Origin: Eulemur rufifrons
Lineage: Eukaryota; Chordata; Mammalia; Primates; Lemuridae
Direction of reading: 5' to 3'
Assembly: GCF_041146395.1 (NCBI RefSeq)
Contig: NC_090989.1
Location: 239,992,843 to 240,056,842 of the forward strand
DNA length: 64,000 nucleotides
Shown here: positions 1 through 13,742 of the stretch, piece by piece
Numbering within the stretch: position 1 is the stretch's first letter
How the letters are laid out: each line of letters starts with the position of its first letter
Translations under genes and position numbers: made by a program
Notes under the pieces: generated by a model
The model's input: the letters and a program-made list of their open reading frames with translations, nothing else
What the model was told of the DNA's origin: nothing
Database searches by the model: none

Positions 1-55
1 CCGCCTCAGTCTCCCAGAGTGTTAGGATTACAGGCATAAGCCACCGCACCCGGCT
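1..55 (-). repeat. Alu SINE, 5' end only, cut by window edge
   Basis: Reads as the reverse complement of an Alu 5' end: a CTCCCAGAGTG block, GATTACAGGC and CCACCGCACCCGGC. The rest of the element lies before the window. Confidence 0.9.
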
Positions 56-1285
<1,230 letters not shown>

Positions 1286-1370
1286 GGTTTGTACGACACA
1301 ATGAAAACACTTCCTCATGTGACCTATATAGAACTATATAGAATACAGCAACCAGCAATTCAAGAAAATT

Positions 1371-1612
1371 GGGATGATCACTTGAGGCCAGGAGTTTGAG
1401 ACCAGACTTTTTAACATGGCAAGACCCCATCTCTATAAAAATTTAAAAATTAGGCATGCGCAGTGGCATATGCCTATAGTTCCAGCTACTCAGGAGGCTG
1501 AGATGGGAGGATCGCTTGAGCCCAGGAGTTGGAGGTTACAGTGAGCTATGATTATGCCACTGCACTCCAGCCTGGGTGACAGCGTGAGACTCTGTCTCAA
1601 AAAAAAAATTTT
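1371..1612 (+). repeat. Alu SINE, 5'-truncated
   Basis: Begins inside the left arm (GATCACTTGAGGCCAGGAG). The right arm is complete and ends GTGAGACTCTGTCTC followed by poly-A. Confidence 0.88.
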
Positions 1613-1672
1613 TTTTTTAATTTGAAAAAAGGCATTTTAAGGAAGCATTGAACCCATTTCCCTGGAACCTGT

Positions 1673-1735
1673 GTTAACAACAACAACAACAACAACAAAT
1701 ATATATATATACATAGAAAGAAAGAAAAGAAAAGC
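1673..1735. repeat. Simple repeats (AAC)n, (AT)n, (GAAA)n
   Basis: Consecutive low-complexity blocks: about eight AAC units, then an AT run, then a GAAA-rich run. Confidence 0.9.
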
Positions 1736-2525
1736 ATTTTAGGAAAACCTGCTTATGACTTTCTTCTGAATATTCTTCACATCAATCAACACACAATGGA
1801 GGCCAGCAAAGAGGAAAAGAATGTGGGGGTGGCATCACAGGAAAAATGGAAAAAGTTTTCCAAGAACAGAGTGGTGAAACAAAAATAATGGGAGAAAAGT
1901 AAAAATAGAGACAAGAGGAAAAGAGTAGGAGTCAGAGGCAAAATGTGAGCTCACAAGAAGGAAAAAAGGCAGTTAGGAGAAAGAGAGTAGAATGTGATGC
2001 CAGAGGCAAGCTTAAAATGAGATAACATATAAAGTGCCTAAAATAGTGTCTGGCATATAAGCTAAATAGCATTCAAATATAGTTATTAACTATAAGTCGG
2101 GGGAAAATTAAAAGAAAGGCCAGGTGTTCAATAACTATTTATTGAGAAAATGTTTAGATGCTCCAGTGATGTATAAATTAAATGGTTATGTAAGTGTTCT
2201 GTGCTAAATCAGCATTGCATATTGCTAATGCTAGTTTTTCCCCCATTGTTCTATTTTTATTTGAGCCTGCTATTGTTTTAGGTCTATTGTTGAGGCAGCA
2301 AGGAATATTCAGAATGTAACTAATTGGGTTTCTTATTTCCTGGCAACAACCATGTGAGAGGCAAATGAGAGCCTATTGCTGAAAGGATTTTTTAACCTGT
2401 AGAAATGAGAACAAATATTAAGTAATCCACTTGTGGATAAATAAAAGCTGCAATTCTGTTATACCATCTTCATATCTGATGAAACCAAAGTTCATCATGA
2501 AACTATGATTACACTCAAGATTTTC

Positions 2526-2733
2526 CAGGCTGAGCGAGAGTGAGACCCCATCTCTACTAAAAATAGAAAAAATTTGCGAGACGTGGTGGCACACGCCTAT
2601 AGTCTTAGCTACTTGGGAGGCTGAGGCAGGAGGATCCCTCAAGCCCAGGAGTTTGAGGTTGCTGTGAGCTATGCAGATGCCACGGCACTCTAGCCCGGGC
2701 AACAGAGTGAGACTCTGTCTCAAAAAAAAAACC
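2526..2733 (+). repeat. Alu SINE, 5'-truncated, strepsirrhine type
   Basis: Right arm with GCCACGGCACTCTAGCC and AACAGAGTGAGACTCTGTC followed by an A run. The GGCACTCTAGCC variant, instead of the human-type TGCACTCCAGCC, is a lemur-type marker. Confidence 0.88.
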
Positions 2734-2972
2734 AAGAGATTTTGCACTGAAACGTGGTGTGAAGTTGAAGCACTTACTGAGTGGGAAAAATTGTCCCTGT
2801 GCAGGTTGTGAAATATACTAACAATTAACAATTATTTTAAAGCACTCCTCAAGTATAAACATCAGCACTCTGAAGAACAAGGCGGGCTGGGGGTGATGAA
2901 TGCCAATACATTTTTTTCCCTGAGGGGAGAAATGGACATCCCAAATGATGCCAAGTTAATAATCAAGAGGGG

Positions 2973-3277
2973 GCCAGTCGGGCACGGTGGCTCACGCCTG
3001 TAATCCTAGCACTCTGGGAGGCTGAGGTGGGAGGATCGCTTGAGCTCAGGAGTTTGAGACCAGCCTGAGCAAGAGCAAGAACCCTGTCTCCACTAAAAAA
3101 AAAAAAAAAAAAAAACAGAAAAATTAGCCAGGCATCATGGTCCATACCTCAGTCCCAGCTATTTGGGAGGCTGTGGCAAGAGGATTGCTTGAACCCAGGA
3201 GTTTGAGGTTATAATGAGCTATAATGACATCATTGCACTCTACCCAAGGCGACAGAGAGAGACTCTGTCTTTAAATA
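2973..3277 (+). repeat. Alu SINE, full dimer
   Basis: Starts GGCCAGTCGGGCACGGTGG, has a 20-A middle linker and ends GACAGAGAGAGACTCTGTC. It is followed by an AT-rich tail to about 3,300. Confidence 0.9.
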
Positions 3278-3811
3278 AATATATATGTATATATATAAAA
3301 TCAAGAAGGTACCCACCATGTGGATATTTCAATAATTTTGTCAGCTACCATTTTAATAAGAAACAGATACAGCTGACAAATCTATATTATATCAAGGACA
3401 TAGGTTAGGCTAGAATCCTTTTTATATTATTATAAGGAAATACAATGAATTCAACGTAAGGATTATATCAGGTCATGGGTAATTTGTCAACTGCATACAA
3501 AGGATTTTTGGTCAAAACCTAAATGCGTTATTTTTGCTAAATTAACCAGTCTAGTAAATCAGCTTTTAAAGATCAAAGTTGGGCTAAAAATGAAAAAGAC
3601 ATCATTTTTAGCACAATAAAGCAGTGTGTATCCTCGTTAGTATAGTCGTGAGTTAAAAAAAAAAAAAGTGTATAAACCAGGAAACTATGCTCTCCAGAGA
3701 TCTGTGTCATAAGACAAAATGCTCTTTGTGAAATTCTTTTTAAAGTAGAATAACAATTGTTTGTGCTTAAAGAAAAATCATATTGTGCCAAAGGGTATAG
3801 AAAGTTGGCTC

Positions 3812-3986
3812 TTAACAAAACTTCACCTTAGAATCACGTGGGAAGCTTTGAAAACAGTGTCAATGCCTGGGCCCTACTTCTAGAGATTCTCTTATCATTG
3901 ACCTGAAATGAGATGCAGGCAATAGTATTTTTAAAATTTCCCCAGGTGATTCTGTTTTGCAACTGAGGTTGAGAAACACTACTGTG
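3812..3986 (+). mobile_element. MER5A-like hAT non-autonomous DNA transposon
   Basis: Contains TTAGAATCAC near the left end, then AGTATTTTTAAAATTTCCCC, CAGGTGATTC and GGTTGAGAAACACTACTG. This order matches the short hAT-Charlie MER5A element. Confidence 0.85.
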
Positions 3987-4118
3987 GAATGGAAAGTAAC
4001 TCTTTCGCCATTGATCCATTGGCTCCCAGTTCTGCTGCCAGATGTTGCCAGGCTATGAATCTGGAGATAGGTGGTATATATGGTGCATACACATATCCCC
4101 TGCACTACTACACATAAA

Positions 4119-4333
4119 TGTAGTGCAGTGATTAAGAGCAAGGGCCCTAAAGTCAAGACTACCTGGGTTTAAAGATCAATACTTCCAATCATTGGCTGTA
4201 GAATTTGGACAAATTATGTAACTTCTCTCTGCCTCAGTCTCTTCATCTGTAATATGATAATAATATAAAAGTGCCTACTTCCAAGGGTTGTTATGAAGAT
4301 TAAATGAGTGCTTAATAAATGTTGACTATTACA
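4119..4333 (+). repeat. MIR SINE
   Basis: Shows the MIR order: AGTGCAGTGATTAAGAGCA, CTACCTGGGTT, CTCTGCCTCAGTCTCTTCAT, GGTTGTTATGAAGATTAAAT, AATAAATGTTGACTATTA. Its 3' end is the target site of the U6 scrap that follows. Confidence 0.88.
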
Positions 4334-4364
4334 GTGCTCCTTTAGGCAGCACATATACTAAACA
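4334..4364 (+). pseudogene. 5' fragment of U6 snRNA, tailless retropseudogene
   Basis: About 29 nt match the first 29 nt of U6 snRNA: GTGCTC, then GGCAGCACATATACTAAA. There are three differences near nt 7-11. There is no poly-A and no U6 3' part. A direct repeat TTGACTATTA lies just before (4322-4331) and just after (4365-4374), as expected for LINE-driven insertion of a short RNA piece. It is not a functional gene. It could be chance, but the combination of U6 match and target duplication makes that unlikely. Confidence 0.8.
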
Positions 4365-4431
4365 TTGACTATTATGACTTCCCTCAGTTTTCTGCACCTA
4401 GCAATTTTCTAATCATATATTTTGCATATAA

Positions 4432-4860
<429 letters not shown>

Positions 4861-4864
4861 TTCT

Positions 4865-4960
4865 ACGGTGCTCTGAGTTAGGAAGGAAGGTCAGTTAAGG
4901 CTCCACAGAAGAGGTGGTATTTGAGCTAGGTCTGGGAGGATGAGTGGGAATTCTTCCTTG
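4865..4960 (-). repeat. L2-like LINE fragment
   Basis: AAGAGGTGGTATTTGAGC with GGTCTGGGAGGATGAGTGG resembles antisense L2. The copy is short and old. Confidence 0.45.
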
Positions 4961-5464
4961 GAGTTGTATTGATCCTAGAATGTAGTAAGCCAAGTGCTCA
5001 ACAACTATATGTTGACTGAAATGATAAAATTAAGACATTTGGAGAACACGTTTTCTGGATGGCCAATAGGATTTTTGGCTATCTGTGGCAAGACACACCG
5101 ACACACAGATATTAGTGCATGGGTAAGCAAACCACAGATTCAGACAGCGGGACTGGTCAGCCCTGGAGAACCCAGCAGGAGCTTTGCAATGTATAGCCAG
5201 TGTCTTCTACTTTGTGGATGTTGAGCGACATCTAATGGCCAAGTAGGGAAAAAGTCTGTATTTTCAGTATTTTATTTTCAAAGGAAATTCCCTTGTGATA
5301 ACACATACACAATTTTTTAAAAAGCTTACTTCTAGATTTATGGAAAAATTGACTCTTATTTTTCCCTGTGAACAAAGGGGAAAAGTGAATAAAATACAGG
5401 TAATTAATTTGTGATGCATTGAATGAAATAGGAAAAAAAAAGATGTTAGAATTTGAAGAGCCCT

Positions 5465-5552
5465 TAGATCCAATCTCTTCATTTTGTCAGTGAGAAAATT
5501 CACTTTCAGAGAGAAACGATTTGCCCAAAGCCACACAGCTAGTGAGTTATTA
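5465..5552 (-). repeat. MIR SINE fragment
   Basis: Antisense MIR core: a TTTCAGAGAGAAA block, then GATTTGCCCAAAGCCACACA and GCTAGTGAGTTA. Confidence 0.75.
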
Positions 5553-5939
5553 ATACTCCAATAGAGTAATGATTTTGCTACAACAAAGAGAGGAATAGTG
5601 AATATTTACCCATCCATTTGCAAATGACAAGATGAAAAATACACACTTTCTGATTACACTAAAACCTATTAATTCATAACGTGGGGCATGCATGGAATTC
5701 AATATCTATAATACTCAAGATAATATAGTCAGTAACTGGTCATAAGGCTCTTGGCCTAGGGTGTTTGATTTTTTAGACCATTAGTTGGACAAAAACAGGC
5801 CAAGTTCCCACAGATGCCAAGCTGTATTTCAAAAAACCCAAGTAAAATTTTGACCTCTGTAAGAGCTGCTTCCTGAATTTTTCTCTTTGCCTCATATCTG
5901 ATAACAGGCAAAGTCGGGACACATGAGGATTAATCCACC

Positions 5940-6290
5940 TCACTTAATCAACCCCTAAACACTTATTGATCTTCTTGTGTATGTGCACTGTCACAGAGAT
6001 TTGGGGGACACAACACTATACATAGCAGAGAACAACTGATGATGGTGAGCCCATTCTCCAACCTGTCGATCTGCGTTAAATCAAGGGCAGCTTTGAGGTG
6101 GAAGGGAAGTTACATCAATACAATCACCACTCTGGGAGAGATATTTATTAATCCATTGACTAAGGGTTGAGCATCTACTACACACTAGAGCTAGGGATAC
6201 TGCAGAGATCCAGACCTAAACTCTCACGGAGCTTATAAACCTGGTAATTACATGCCAACAATTGTGATAAGTGCTACAAAAAGAAAGTTC
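5940..6290 (-). repeat. L2 LINE, fragmented
   Basis: Two antisense L2 3' pieces: ACACTTATTGATCTTC to about 6,020, and ATTTATTAATCCATTG, GAGCATCTACTACACACTAG, GGAGCTTATAAACCTGG from 6,145. Confidence 0.65.
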
Positions 6291-6309
6291 TGGTGCCATA
6301 ATTATAAAA

Positions 6310-6500
6310 CAGCTAACATTTATTGAGTACTTGCTGTGTACTATGCACTATTCTTAGCACCTAACACATATTAAGTCCCTTAATGCTCACAGCAATCCTA
6401 TAATTATACGTTCTTTATCTTTGTTTTATAGATGAGAAAATTGAAAAATGGAGAGGTTTTTTAACTTGCCCAAGGTAACACAGATGGGTAAGTGGCTGTG
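6310..6500 (-). repeat. MIR SINE
   Basis: Antisense MIR: AACATTTATTGAGTACTTGC, CTCACAGCAATCCTAT, TAGATGAGAAAATTG, CTTGCCCAAGGTAACACAG. Confidence 0.85.
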
Positions 6501-6969
6501 TAGGTAAAAAGAGCTATCAAGAGGGTTTAACCTAGTCAGAACTAGGGTGTGTGTAAAGAAGCAGCATAATTACTACCCATCTTGCCTACGTAAGGTTGAT
6601 TGTGCTTATGTACTCTCTGCTGAGCTCCAGAGCCTTACATGCCCACACACCGATTCCCTGTGGATGCCTGATAGGCATCTGAAAATTACACATCCAAAAT
6701 TAGATTCTTCCCTTCCCCTTAGGCTATTATTCCTATGTTTTCTATCTCAGTAAATACTCCACTACTTCTTAATTACCCAAGTCAGAAAACTGGGCATCAA
6801 TTTTATCCAACACTGATTTTGGACAATGAGCACAGAAGTCAACACACGAAAAATTCAAATAAAGTCTGTATTAATATAAAAATAGTTTTTTATCCTGAAG
6901 ACTTTGTGAAAGTTCTTGGAGACCCCATGGGTCCATAGATGTCACTTTGAAAGCTGCTGTTCTAGCTCT

Positions 6970-7450
<481 letters not shown>

Positions 7451-8468
7451 GTATCTGAGTCATGGCACCAAGAGAAAAATCTTATTTATTTTAAAAATAA
7501 ATATTAACAAACTCCCACCAAGTGTATATAGAGCACCTAGTCTCAAGCACTTACATTAACATCAGCTATAATCAATTCTTTTCATTTTTGCTACCTGATA
7601 ATTGAAAAACAGCCCACGACCCTTTCTATCTTAAGTGATCAAGGAAGATTTCACCAAAAAAGATAATATTAAATTGGGCTGTACAGGTAGGCAATACAAA
7701 CAGAAACACTCGACGAAGGGAAATTTTATGGCATATTTGAAGAAAGATGAGAGACCAGTGAGCTAAAAAAGGCAGGTGAAGTGGAGCTCTATGAGTAAGA
7801 CTGGGAAGGTGGATTGAGGCCAGGTGTTATTAATATAAGGCCTGAACTACTAGACAAATGAATTCACCATATAGACAGCGAAATCCTTAAGAACAACAGA
7901 ATGACACACTGAAAACAATATTTTAGGAAAAATTGTTAAAGAGAAACTCCCACCACTTGACAAGCCTGGCCACTCTTCTGTACTATTGTACTTCTGTACT
8001 TGGGATGAAGCAGCTATGGTAAAGTATAGCCAATGCTTGATCTAATGAATTACCACTTTAGCCAAGAATAAGCGCCAGAATACATCAGTGAAAAAATGAA
8101 AGATTCACAGCAATGTTTTAAAACAAAATTTAATTCCTGATGAATTTACTTTATGCAATTTAGGGAAAGAGGTCAAAGAATTTGACTCATGTACTTGTTA
8201 GAGTGGTAAATTACAAAATGCCTATTTTACCTCTTACCACTTTTGCACTTCTCACCTCCATACAATTTGCATTTCTGACACATGAATGCCAGGTGTAAGC
8301 TAGTAGAAGCCCAGTAAAAAACAAAACAAAACAACAAATTTCCTTCCTGTAATGCTTGTTTGTGTGAAAATGCAATGAAGTTTATATTTTTTAATGGAGT
8401 CATATGGAAGTATTCTTCCTATTAGATGGCTTATTTGTTTGTGGAGATGTTAGTCAATATTGCTTTCA
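7451..8468. other. Mostly unassigned intergenic DNA
   Basis: Positions 7,600-7,850 faintly resemble antisense L2 (GGATTGAGGCCAGGTG, AGTGGAGCTCTATGAG). The rest shows no recognisable repeat or gene. Confidence 0.5.
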
Positions 8469-8776
8469 GGCTGGGCGCGGTGGCTCATGCCTGTAATCCC
8501 AGCACTTTGGGAAACTTTTGCAGAAGGACCGCTTGAGGCCAGAAGTTTGAGCCCAGACTGGGCAACATAGTGAGACTAGGTCTCTAAAAAAAAAAAAAAA
8601 AAAAAAAAGATTAGCTGAACATGGTGGCCTGCTGCCTGTAGTCCCAGTTACTCGGGAGGCTGAGGTGGAAGGATGGCTTGAGGCCAGGAGTGAGAGGCTG
8701 TAGTGAGTTATGATTGCACTACTGCACTCTAGCCTGGGTGACAGAGCAAGACCCTCTTAAAATATATATATATATA
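8469..8776 (+). repeat. Alu SINE, full dimer, with (AT)n tail
   Basis: Starts GGCTGGGCGCGGTGGCTC, has a 21-A linker, and ends GACAGAGCAAGACC. The tail has become a TA microsatellite (8,761-8,776). Confidence 0.92.
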
Positions 8777-9039
8777 TCTTTTGAATAAAAGTATACACTA
8801 TCAGGAACATTCATTCCATTTTATAGAATGAAGTGTTGCCCAATTTAAAAAAATGTATACAATATCTTAAGACAAGCACTGAATATACTAAAGCTAAATG
8901 CTGGCTAGTTAGAGAACTCACTTATGTCTTTACACTGTAAAATTATTTTAGGTCTTTGTGTAACAGTTTGAAGAGCAGCTATCAAAAGGGACTTCTAGCA
9001 CCAGGCTCCAGTACATTAAACAAGAGATATCCTGATGTA

Positions 9040-9175
9040 CTCCCAGATCAACTTGCATTAGAATCACTGTAGGTGTTTTTACAAATGTAGGTTCCTAGGC
9101 CCTGCATCACTTCATTAGGAAAGAAGGGGGATTTGTGTTTTTAACAAGCTTTGTGAAGGAGTCTTCAGCATGCTG
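9040..9175 (+). mobile_element. MER5-like hAT fragment
   Basis: TTGCATTAGAATCACTGTAG, GGTTCCTAGGCCCTGC and TTTTTAACAAGC follow MER5 order, but the ends are degraded. Confidence 0.55.
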
Positions 9176-9547
9176 CTCCATTGCTTTCCAAAATCAGCCC
9201 TGTTTCCCACACCCATACAATCAAGAGAGAACACTGATGTTTCTTTAGCTCCTACCTACTCTTTCCTGTACAGTGACCATACAACATTATCAGAAATGGC
9301 ATTTGGGGACCTTTTGTTATGACAAAGGGGTTTGTTTGTTGTTCTGTGGCAAAAGTATCTAAAAAAAGGCATTTTGGCAGGGAGGGGGAATGGAGAGGTG
9401 GGGGACAGGGGAGGCATAAATAATAGTCCTCCTCTACCCCAGGACTCTCTCCTTTGCATTGTGTTACCAATGAAGGTTTGTGAATTCTGATTTAGCTGAG
9501 TTAATTTTGTGCATAAAAATGAGTTGTAGTGCTTGTTAAAAACATAG

Positions 9548-9718
9548 ATTAGCCAGGTGCACCTGTAGTCCCAGCTAGTGGGGAGGCTGAGATGAAAGGA
9601 TGTCTTCAGCCCAGGAGTTCAAAGGTGCAGTGAGCTATGATTGTGCTACTGCACTCCAGCCTGGGCAACAAAGCAAGACCCTATCTCAAAAAAAAAAAAA
9701 AAGAAGAAAAGAAAAGAA
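9548..9718 (+). repeat. Alu SINE, right arm only
   Basis: GATTAGCCAGGTGCACCTGT, GTGAGCTATGATTGTGC and GGGCAACAAAGCAAGACC, with an A-rich (AAAAG)n tail running into the next Alu. Confidence 0.85.
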
Positions 9719-9728
9719 AAGTCAAGTC

Positions 9729-10046
9729 AAGTCTGGGTCGGTGGCTGACACCTGTAATCTTAGTGCTTTGGGGGACCAAGGCAGGAGGATTGCTTGAGGT
9801 AAGGAGTTCGAGACAAGCCTGAACAAAATAGTGAGACCCTCCCCGAAAGCACCGCGCCCCCTACAAAAAATAGAAAAATTACTTGGGTGTGCTGTCACGT
9901 GACTGTAGTCCTAGCTATTGGGAGGCTGAGGTGAGAGGATTGCTTTGAGTCAGGAAGTTTGAGGCTACACACAGTGAGCTACTATCACGCCACTGCACTC
10001 TATCCAGGCAACAGAGCAAGACCCTGTCTCAAAAAATAAATAAATA
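9729..10046 (+). repeat. Alu SINE, full dimer, diverged
   Basis: Starts at GGGTCGGTGGCTGACACC. The middle holds an odd GC-rich insert (CCCCGAAAGCACCGCGCCCC). It ends AACAGAGCAAGACC plus (AAAT)n. Confidence 0.85.
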
Positions 10047-10088
10047 AAACACAGTTTACTGGGTCCTTCCCTAGAGATAATGATATCT

Positions 10089-10414
10089 TTTTTTTTTTTT
10101 TTGAGACACAGTCTCACTCTGTTGCCCAGGCTAGAGTGCTATGGCGTCAGCCTAGCTCACGGTAACCTCAAACTCCTGGGCTCAAGCAATCCTCCTGCCT
10201 CAGCCTCCCGAGGAGCTGGGACTACAGGCATGCGCCACCATGCCCGGCTAATTTTTTCTATATAAATTTTTAGTTGTCCATATAATTTCTTTCTATTTTT
10301 AGTAGAGACATGGGGGGGGGGAGGGTCTCGCTCTTGCTCAGGCTGGTCTCAAACTCCTGAGCTCAAAGATGTGGGAGGCATGGGATTACAGGCGTGAGCC
10401 ACCGCCCCCGGCCC
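10089..10414 (-). repeat. Alu SINE, strepsirrhine type, with target duplication
   Basis: Antisense full dimer with TTTTTAGTTGTCC and a GGGGGGGGGG run in the right arm. It is flanked by the direct repeat GAGATAATGATATCT at 10,074-10,088 and 10,415-10,429. Confidence 0.95.
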
Positions 10415-10429
10415 GAGATAATGATATCT

Positions 10430-11697
10430 TAATCTAGGTGATTCAAATATAGGTAGCCCTCAGAACACACTGTGGAAAACAATGACAAACCTAGTGAAGA
10501 AAATCTCCAAGAAACTGTGAAGATGTGTGGTCTCTTTTAAAATCTAAAGACTAATTACTGACTATTGACAGCTTCATTTTCCCAACAATTGAAAATGTTC
10601 CCTGCTGGAAGGAATTGATTCATTTTGGAAAGAGTGTGTTCAGTAATCTCTGAAGCATGGAAACATTTTTTCCATTCTTGGTATGCAAACAGATTGTTGG
10701 CCTTCAGTGAGGCAGGCCCAGACAAAATCTGGGCCCTTCCAACAGCATTTTTCCACAGATGAAATTAGGTCAAGGATAAAGTTCAGAGCAGTCTCAGGAA
10801 AGAAAAAAAAAAAAAAATCCCTGAAATGCAACAGAAAGCTGGGGTGGGGAGACATCCCACCTGCTTTGTTTGCTCTGGTAAAGGCTGGTGGCTTGTCACA
10901 TGAACCTCAGGCCTTCCTGTTCTCCCCAGCTGCCTTCTGAGTCACTGTGGGCTGCAGGGGAGGGCCCTCTGTCATCAGGGAACATAACAACCATATGACT
11001 CTTAGGTGAGGCCACTGTGCCAAGCCAATTTAAAAACTAAAGAGCAACTGCATAGCGCTGATTCTCATTTATTTTAAGAAAGTCTTTCATCTGTTTTTGT
11101 CTACAACTGCAAATTAGCAGAAGACACAAAAAATAAGCTAGTAAGTGGAATTCACATCTGGTAAGTGAGAACTGGTGCCAGTCCTATTAGTCACTAAGAT
11201 CACTTAAGGGTGGAGTGTACTAGTAGGGTAAAATATTAAACCAAAAGCAATACTTCCTTGTAACAGTTGGGAGTTGCCTAAGAGATCTTTAAATTGAAAA
11301 TCTAGAGTAGGCAAATACTATAGTTAGAAAAACCAACGCTTACTTTTCTCTTTCCATTGTCCTCAACTGTTGCAGAATATTTTTGGGTATATTATACTCT
11401 GTGAATTAAGATTTCTCTATTAAATAGGTTTAAGTTGTAAGGAAGCTTCTCAAAATTTTAAAGCTTTCAGTATTTTTTTTTAAACTAGTCAAGTATAACA
11501 GTGATAAGGGGACAAAGATAAAGCTATCAAGTCTTTTAAACTGAGACATTCAAGAACCACTCTAAGTATGAGAAACAACACTGAGGTGTGATTCATTTGA
11601 ACTTAGGTCCTGGCTATACCCCTTAACCCAATGCCTGGATGCAAGAGGTGCTCAATCAAAACTTAACTGATTGTGTGATCAACTTATTAGTTGTAGA
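10430..11697. other. Unassigned intergenic stretch
   Basis: No repeat family recognised. A short A-run at 10,803-10,817 and scattered AT-rich text. Opposed ORFs at 10,640-10,855 and 10,683-10,940 overlap on both strands and look like chance frames. Confidence 0.55.
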
Positions 11698-11815
11698 ATA
11701 GAGTTATAATGATTAACTTCTCTGAGCTTTTACTTTCCCTTCTGCAATCAGGGGGAAGCCTTTTCTGTCTACGTTATAGGATGTTTGTGAGGATCAAATG
11801 AAATAATGTGTATTG
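11698..11815 (+). repeat. MIR SINE fragment
   Basis: AACTTCTCTGAGCTTTTAC, CTTCTGCAATCAGGGGGAAG and GTTTGTGAGGATCAAATGA follow the MIR 3' half. Confidence 0.75.
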
Positions 11816-12591
11816 AAATTTTGCTTTCTTATATCAGAAAAATGCACTGAATATCTTTGAAAGGATATATTAGCAACAGGGACTAGTGGTCATCTCTGGG
11901 TAGGGGAACAGACCTTGGTCATGGCTAGGCAAAAGATTTCCTTTTCACTGTATATACAGTACTTTTTACCATATAGAAAAACAGGTAGATGTAAGAATAG
12001 TGTGAAATTTAGGCTTAAACAAAATTTTCATAAAAACACAAAAGCATGTTATTTCACTTACATTCAGATCTGTTGACTGCAACACCTTGTAACAGAGTCT
12101 AGGTGTGTTCTAAATGAGAATTAAAATTAAACAGTAGAAAGCCGCATACCTGTTAGGATCACATTTATCTGATGAAAGTCAATGTCTTTAAACTATGTCA
12201 TACAATGGAAACATTAGTTTAGAGACACTTGAAAAGACAAGATGGAATGAACAGGATGGAATTCCTATACTGCACTGGAATCTGATATAGTACTTGTAAA
12301 TCTAAACTTTTTTTATCCTGGGAAAATCTGAAGTGCAGGAAAAGCAAGACTACTATTAATAACTTAACCTAATAGAAAATATATCATAAGCTTATTATTA
12401 TGTACTGATAAATTTCACTCATTTAACATTTTAACATACCTACAACCTCTTTTTTGATTAAAGCTTTGAAATTGGGGTGGGTTCACCGAAAACAGAACTA
12501 TAGCACAGAATTGCATTTGAAATAAACCCTCACCTGGATGTTACAACAGTATGGCAATAACCGCCCTATAACCTTTTAAAAAATAAATCTG
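11816..12591. other. Unassigned intergenic stretch
   Basis: AT-rich. TAGTGGTCATCTCTGGGTAG hints at a LINE 3' region, but not enough is left to assign it. Confidence 0.5.
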
Positions 12592-12770
12592 GGCTGGGCT
12601 TGGTGGCTCACGCCTGTAATCCTGGCACTTTGAGAGGCCGAGGCAAGAGGATTGCTTGAGCTCAGGAGTTCTGGGCTTCAGTGAGCGATGATTGCACCAC
12701 TGCACTCCAGCCTGGGTGACAGAGTGAGACTCTGTGTCTTAAAAACACATAAATAAATAAACAAATAAAT
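12592..12770 (+). repeat. Alu with internal deletion (left-arm start fused to right-arm end)
   Basis: GGCTGGGCTTGGTGGCTCAC and CAGGAGTTCTGGGCTTCAG join directly to GTGAGCGATGATTGCACC. The A-linker and much of both arms are missing. Tail is (AAAT)n. Confidence 0.85.
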
Positions 12771-13435
12771 CTGAGTAGAAGTGATGGTGAAATCTCTCCT
12801 TAAGGTCCTCTTTCTCAATAAACTGTAATTCAGCAAACATGAAACTTCAGTTACCCAGAAAAGGATTGGGTAATAAACGTGTTAATCATAGGCTGGATAG
12901 TCATCAGCACTGTCCAAAGAATACTCACCCCTTCAGTAATTCAAAAGAAAATGAAGAAGCAGAAATCCAGGACTTGTTTCCCCATTACCAAAACACGAGA
13001 ATGTCCATAACCATTACTGAGCATTAATCATTTGAAGATCTCCTTCCTGTTAACCTCAAGAGATTTTCATGTTTCTTCCTCGCGGTCAGGAGATTAGCAT
13101 TCTGCCCTGGCTCTGTGCCTATAGTCATAAGTTGATCTTATCTTTAAAACTTAAAAACCCTAGTCTTTATTTTGAAACAAGAACAATGAGGGATACAGCG
13201 TGATCTTTGCAAAATCATAGAATTTTGAGCTGAAAGAAACTTAATTTATCTTAAGTAGTTTTTTTTTTTTTAGCAGAACTCTTTTCAAACAAAAATATAA
13301 GAAGTAAGACAAAAGCTAGACAGCTTTGTTGGAAGGAGCATAGGAATTTGATGCTTCCCTGCTGGTCTCTCCATCTCTTCCCTGCAGTCCCTCAGGGGAG
13401 CCCTAGAGCTCCACAGCACAACTTAAACCATTGAG
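12771..13435. other. Unassigned intergenic stretch
   Basis: No gene or repeat recognised apart from a T run at 13,260-13,271. The frame at 12,839-13,027 shows no domain. Confidence 0.5.
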
Positions 13436-13530
13436 TTATTCTAACCTTCTCATTTCACAGATTGGTAAAACTGAGACCCAGAGATATTGAGGGACTTTCT
13501 GAGTTCACTGTAAATTTATAGCAGATTCAG
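13436..13530 (-). repeat. MIR SINE fragment
   Basis: CTCATTTCACAGATTGGTAA, AACTGAGACCCAGAGATATT and GAGGGACTTTCTGAGTTCAC follow antisense MIR. Confidence 0.7.
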
Positions 13531-13559
13531 GAACTCTTGTTCATTGTTGTATCTGTAGT

Positions 13560-13742
13560 CATAACAACAAACATTTATTAAATGATTTATTTGGGCTAAG
13601 CACTACTCTAGTGTTTCACTTGCAATATCTCACTTTTACTTCTTACAATAACCCTTGGAGGTGTAGTTACAGCTGAGATCAATGTAATTGATAAGAAAAG
13701 TGAGAAGATAGGTAAATTGCCCAAGGTCACATGGTCACCATG
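13560..13742 (-). repeat. MIR SINE
   Basis: AACAAACATTTATTAAATGA, GCTAAGCACTACTCTAGTG, TTACAATAACCCTTGGAGGT and TTGCCCAAGGTCACATGGTC follow antisense MIR. Confidence 0.8.

Noticed and set aside
2418..2831. 137-codon minus-strand frame, and many like it with [17 protein letters not shown] text
   Set aside because: These are translated antisense or sense Alu arms, not proteins.
10302..10325. G run as a G-quadruplex element
   Set aside because: A single long G run inside an Alu arm, most likely mutation or slippage in a known repeat.
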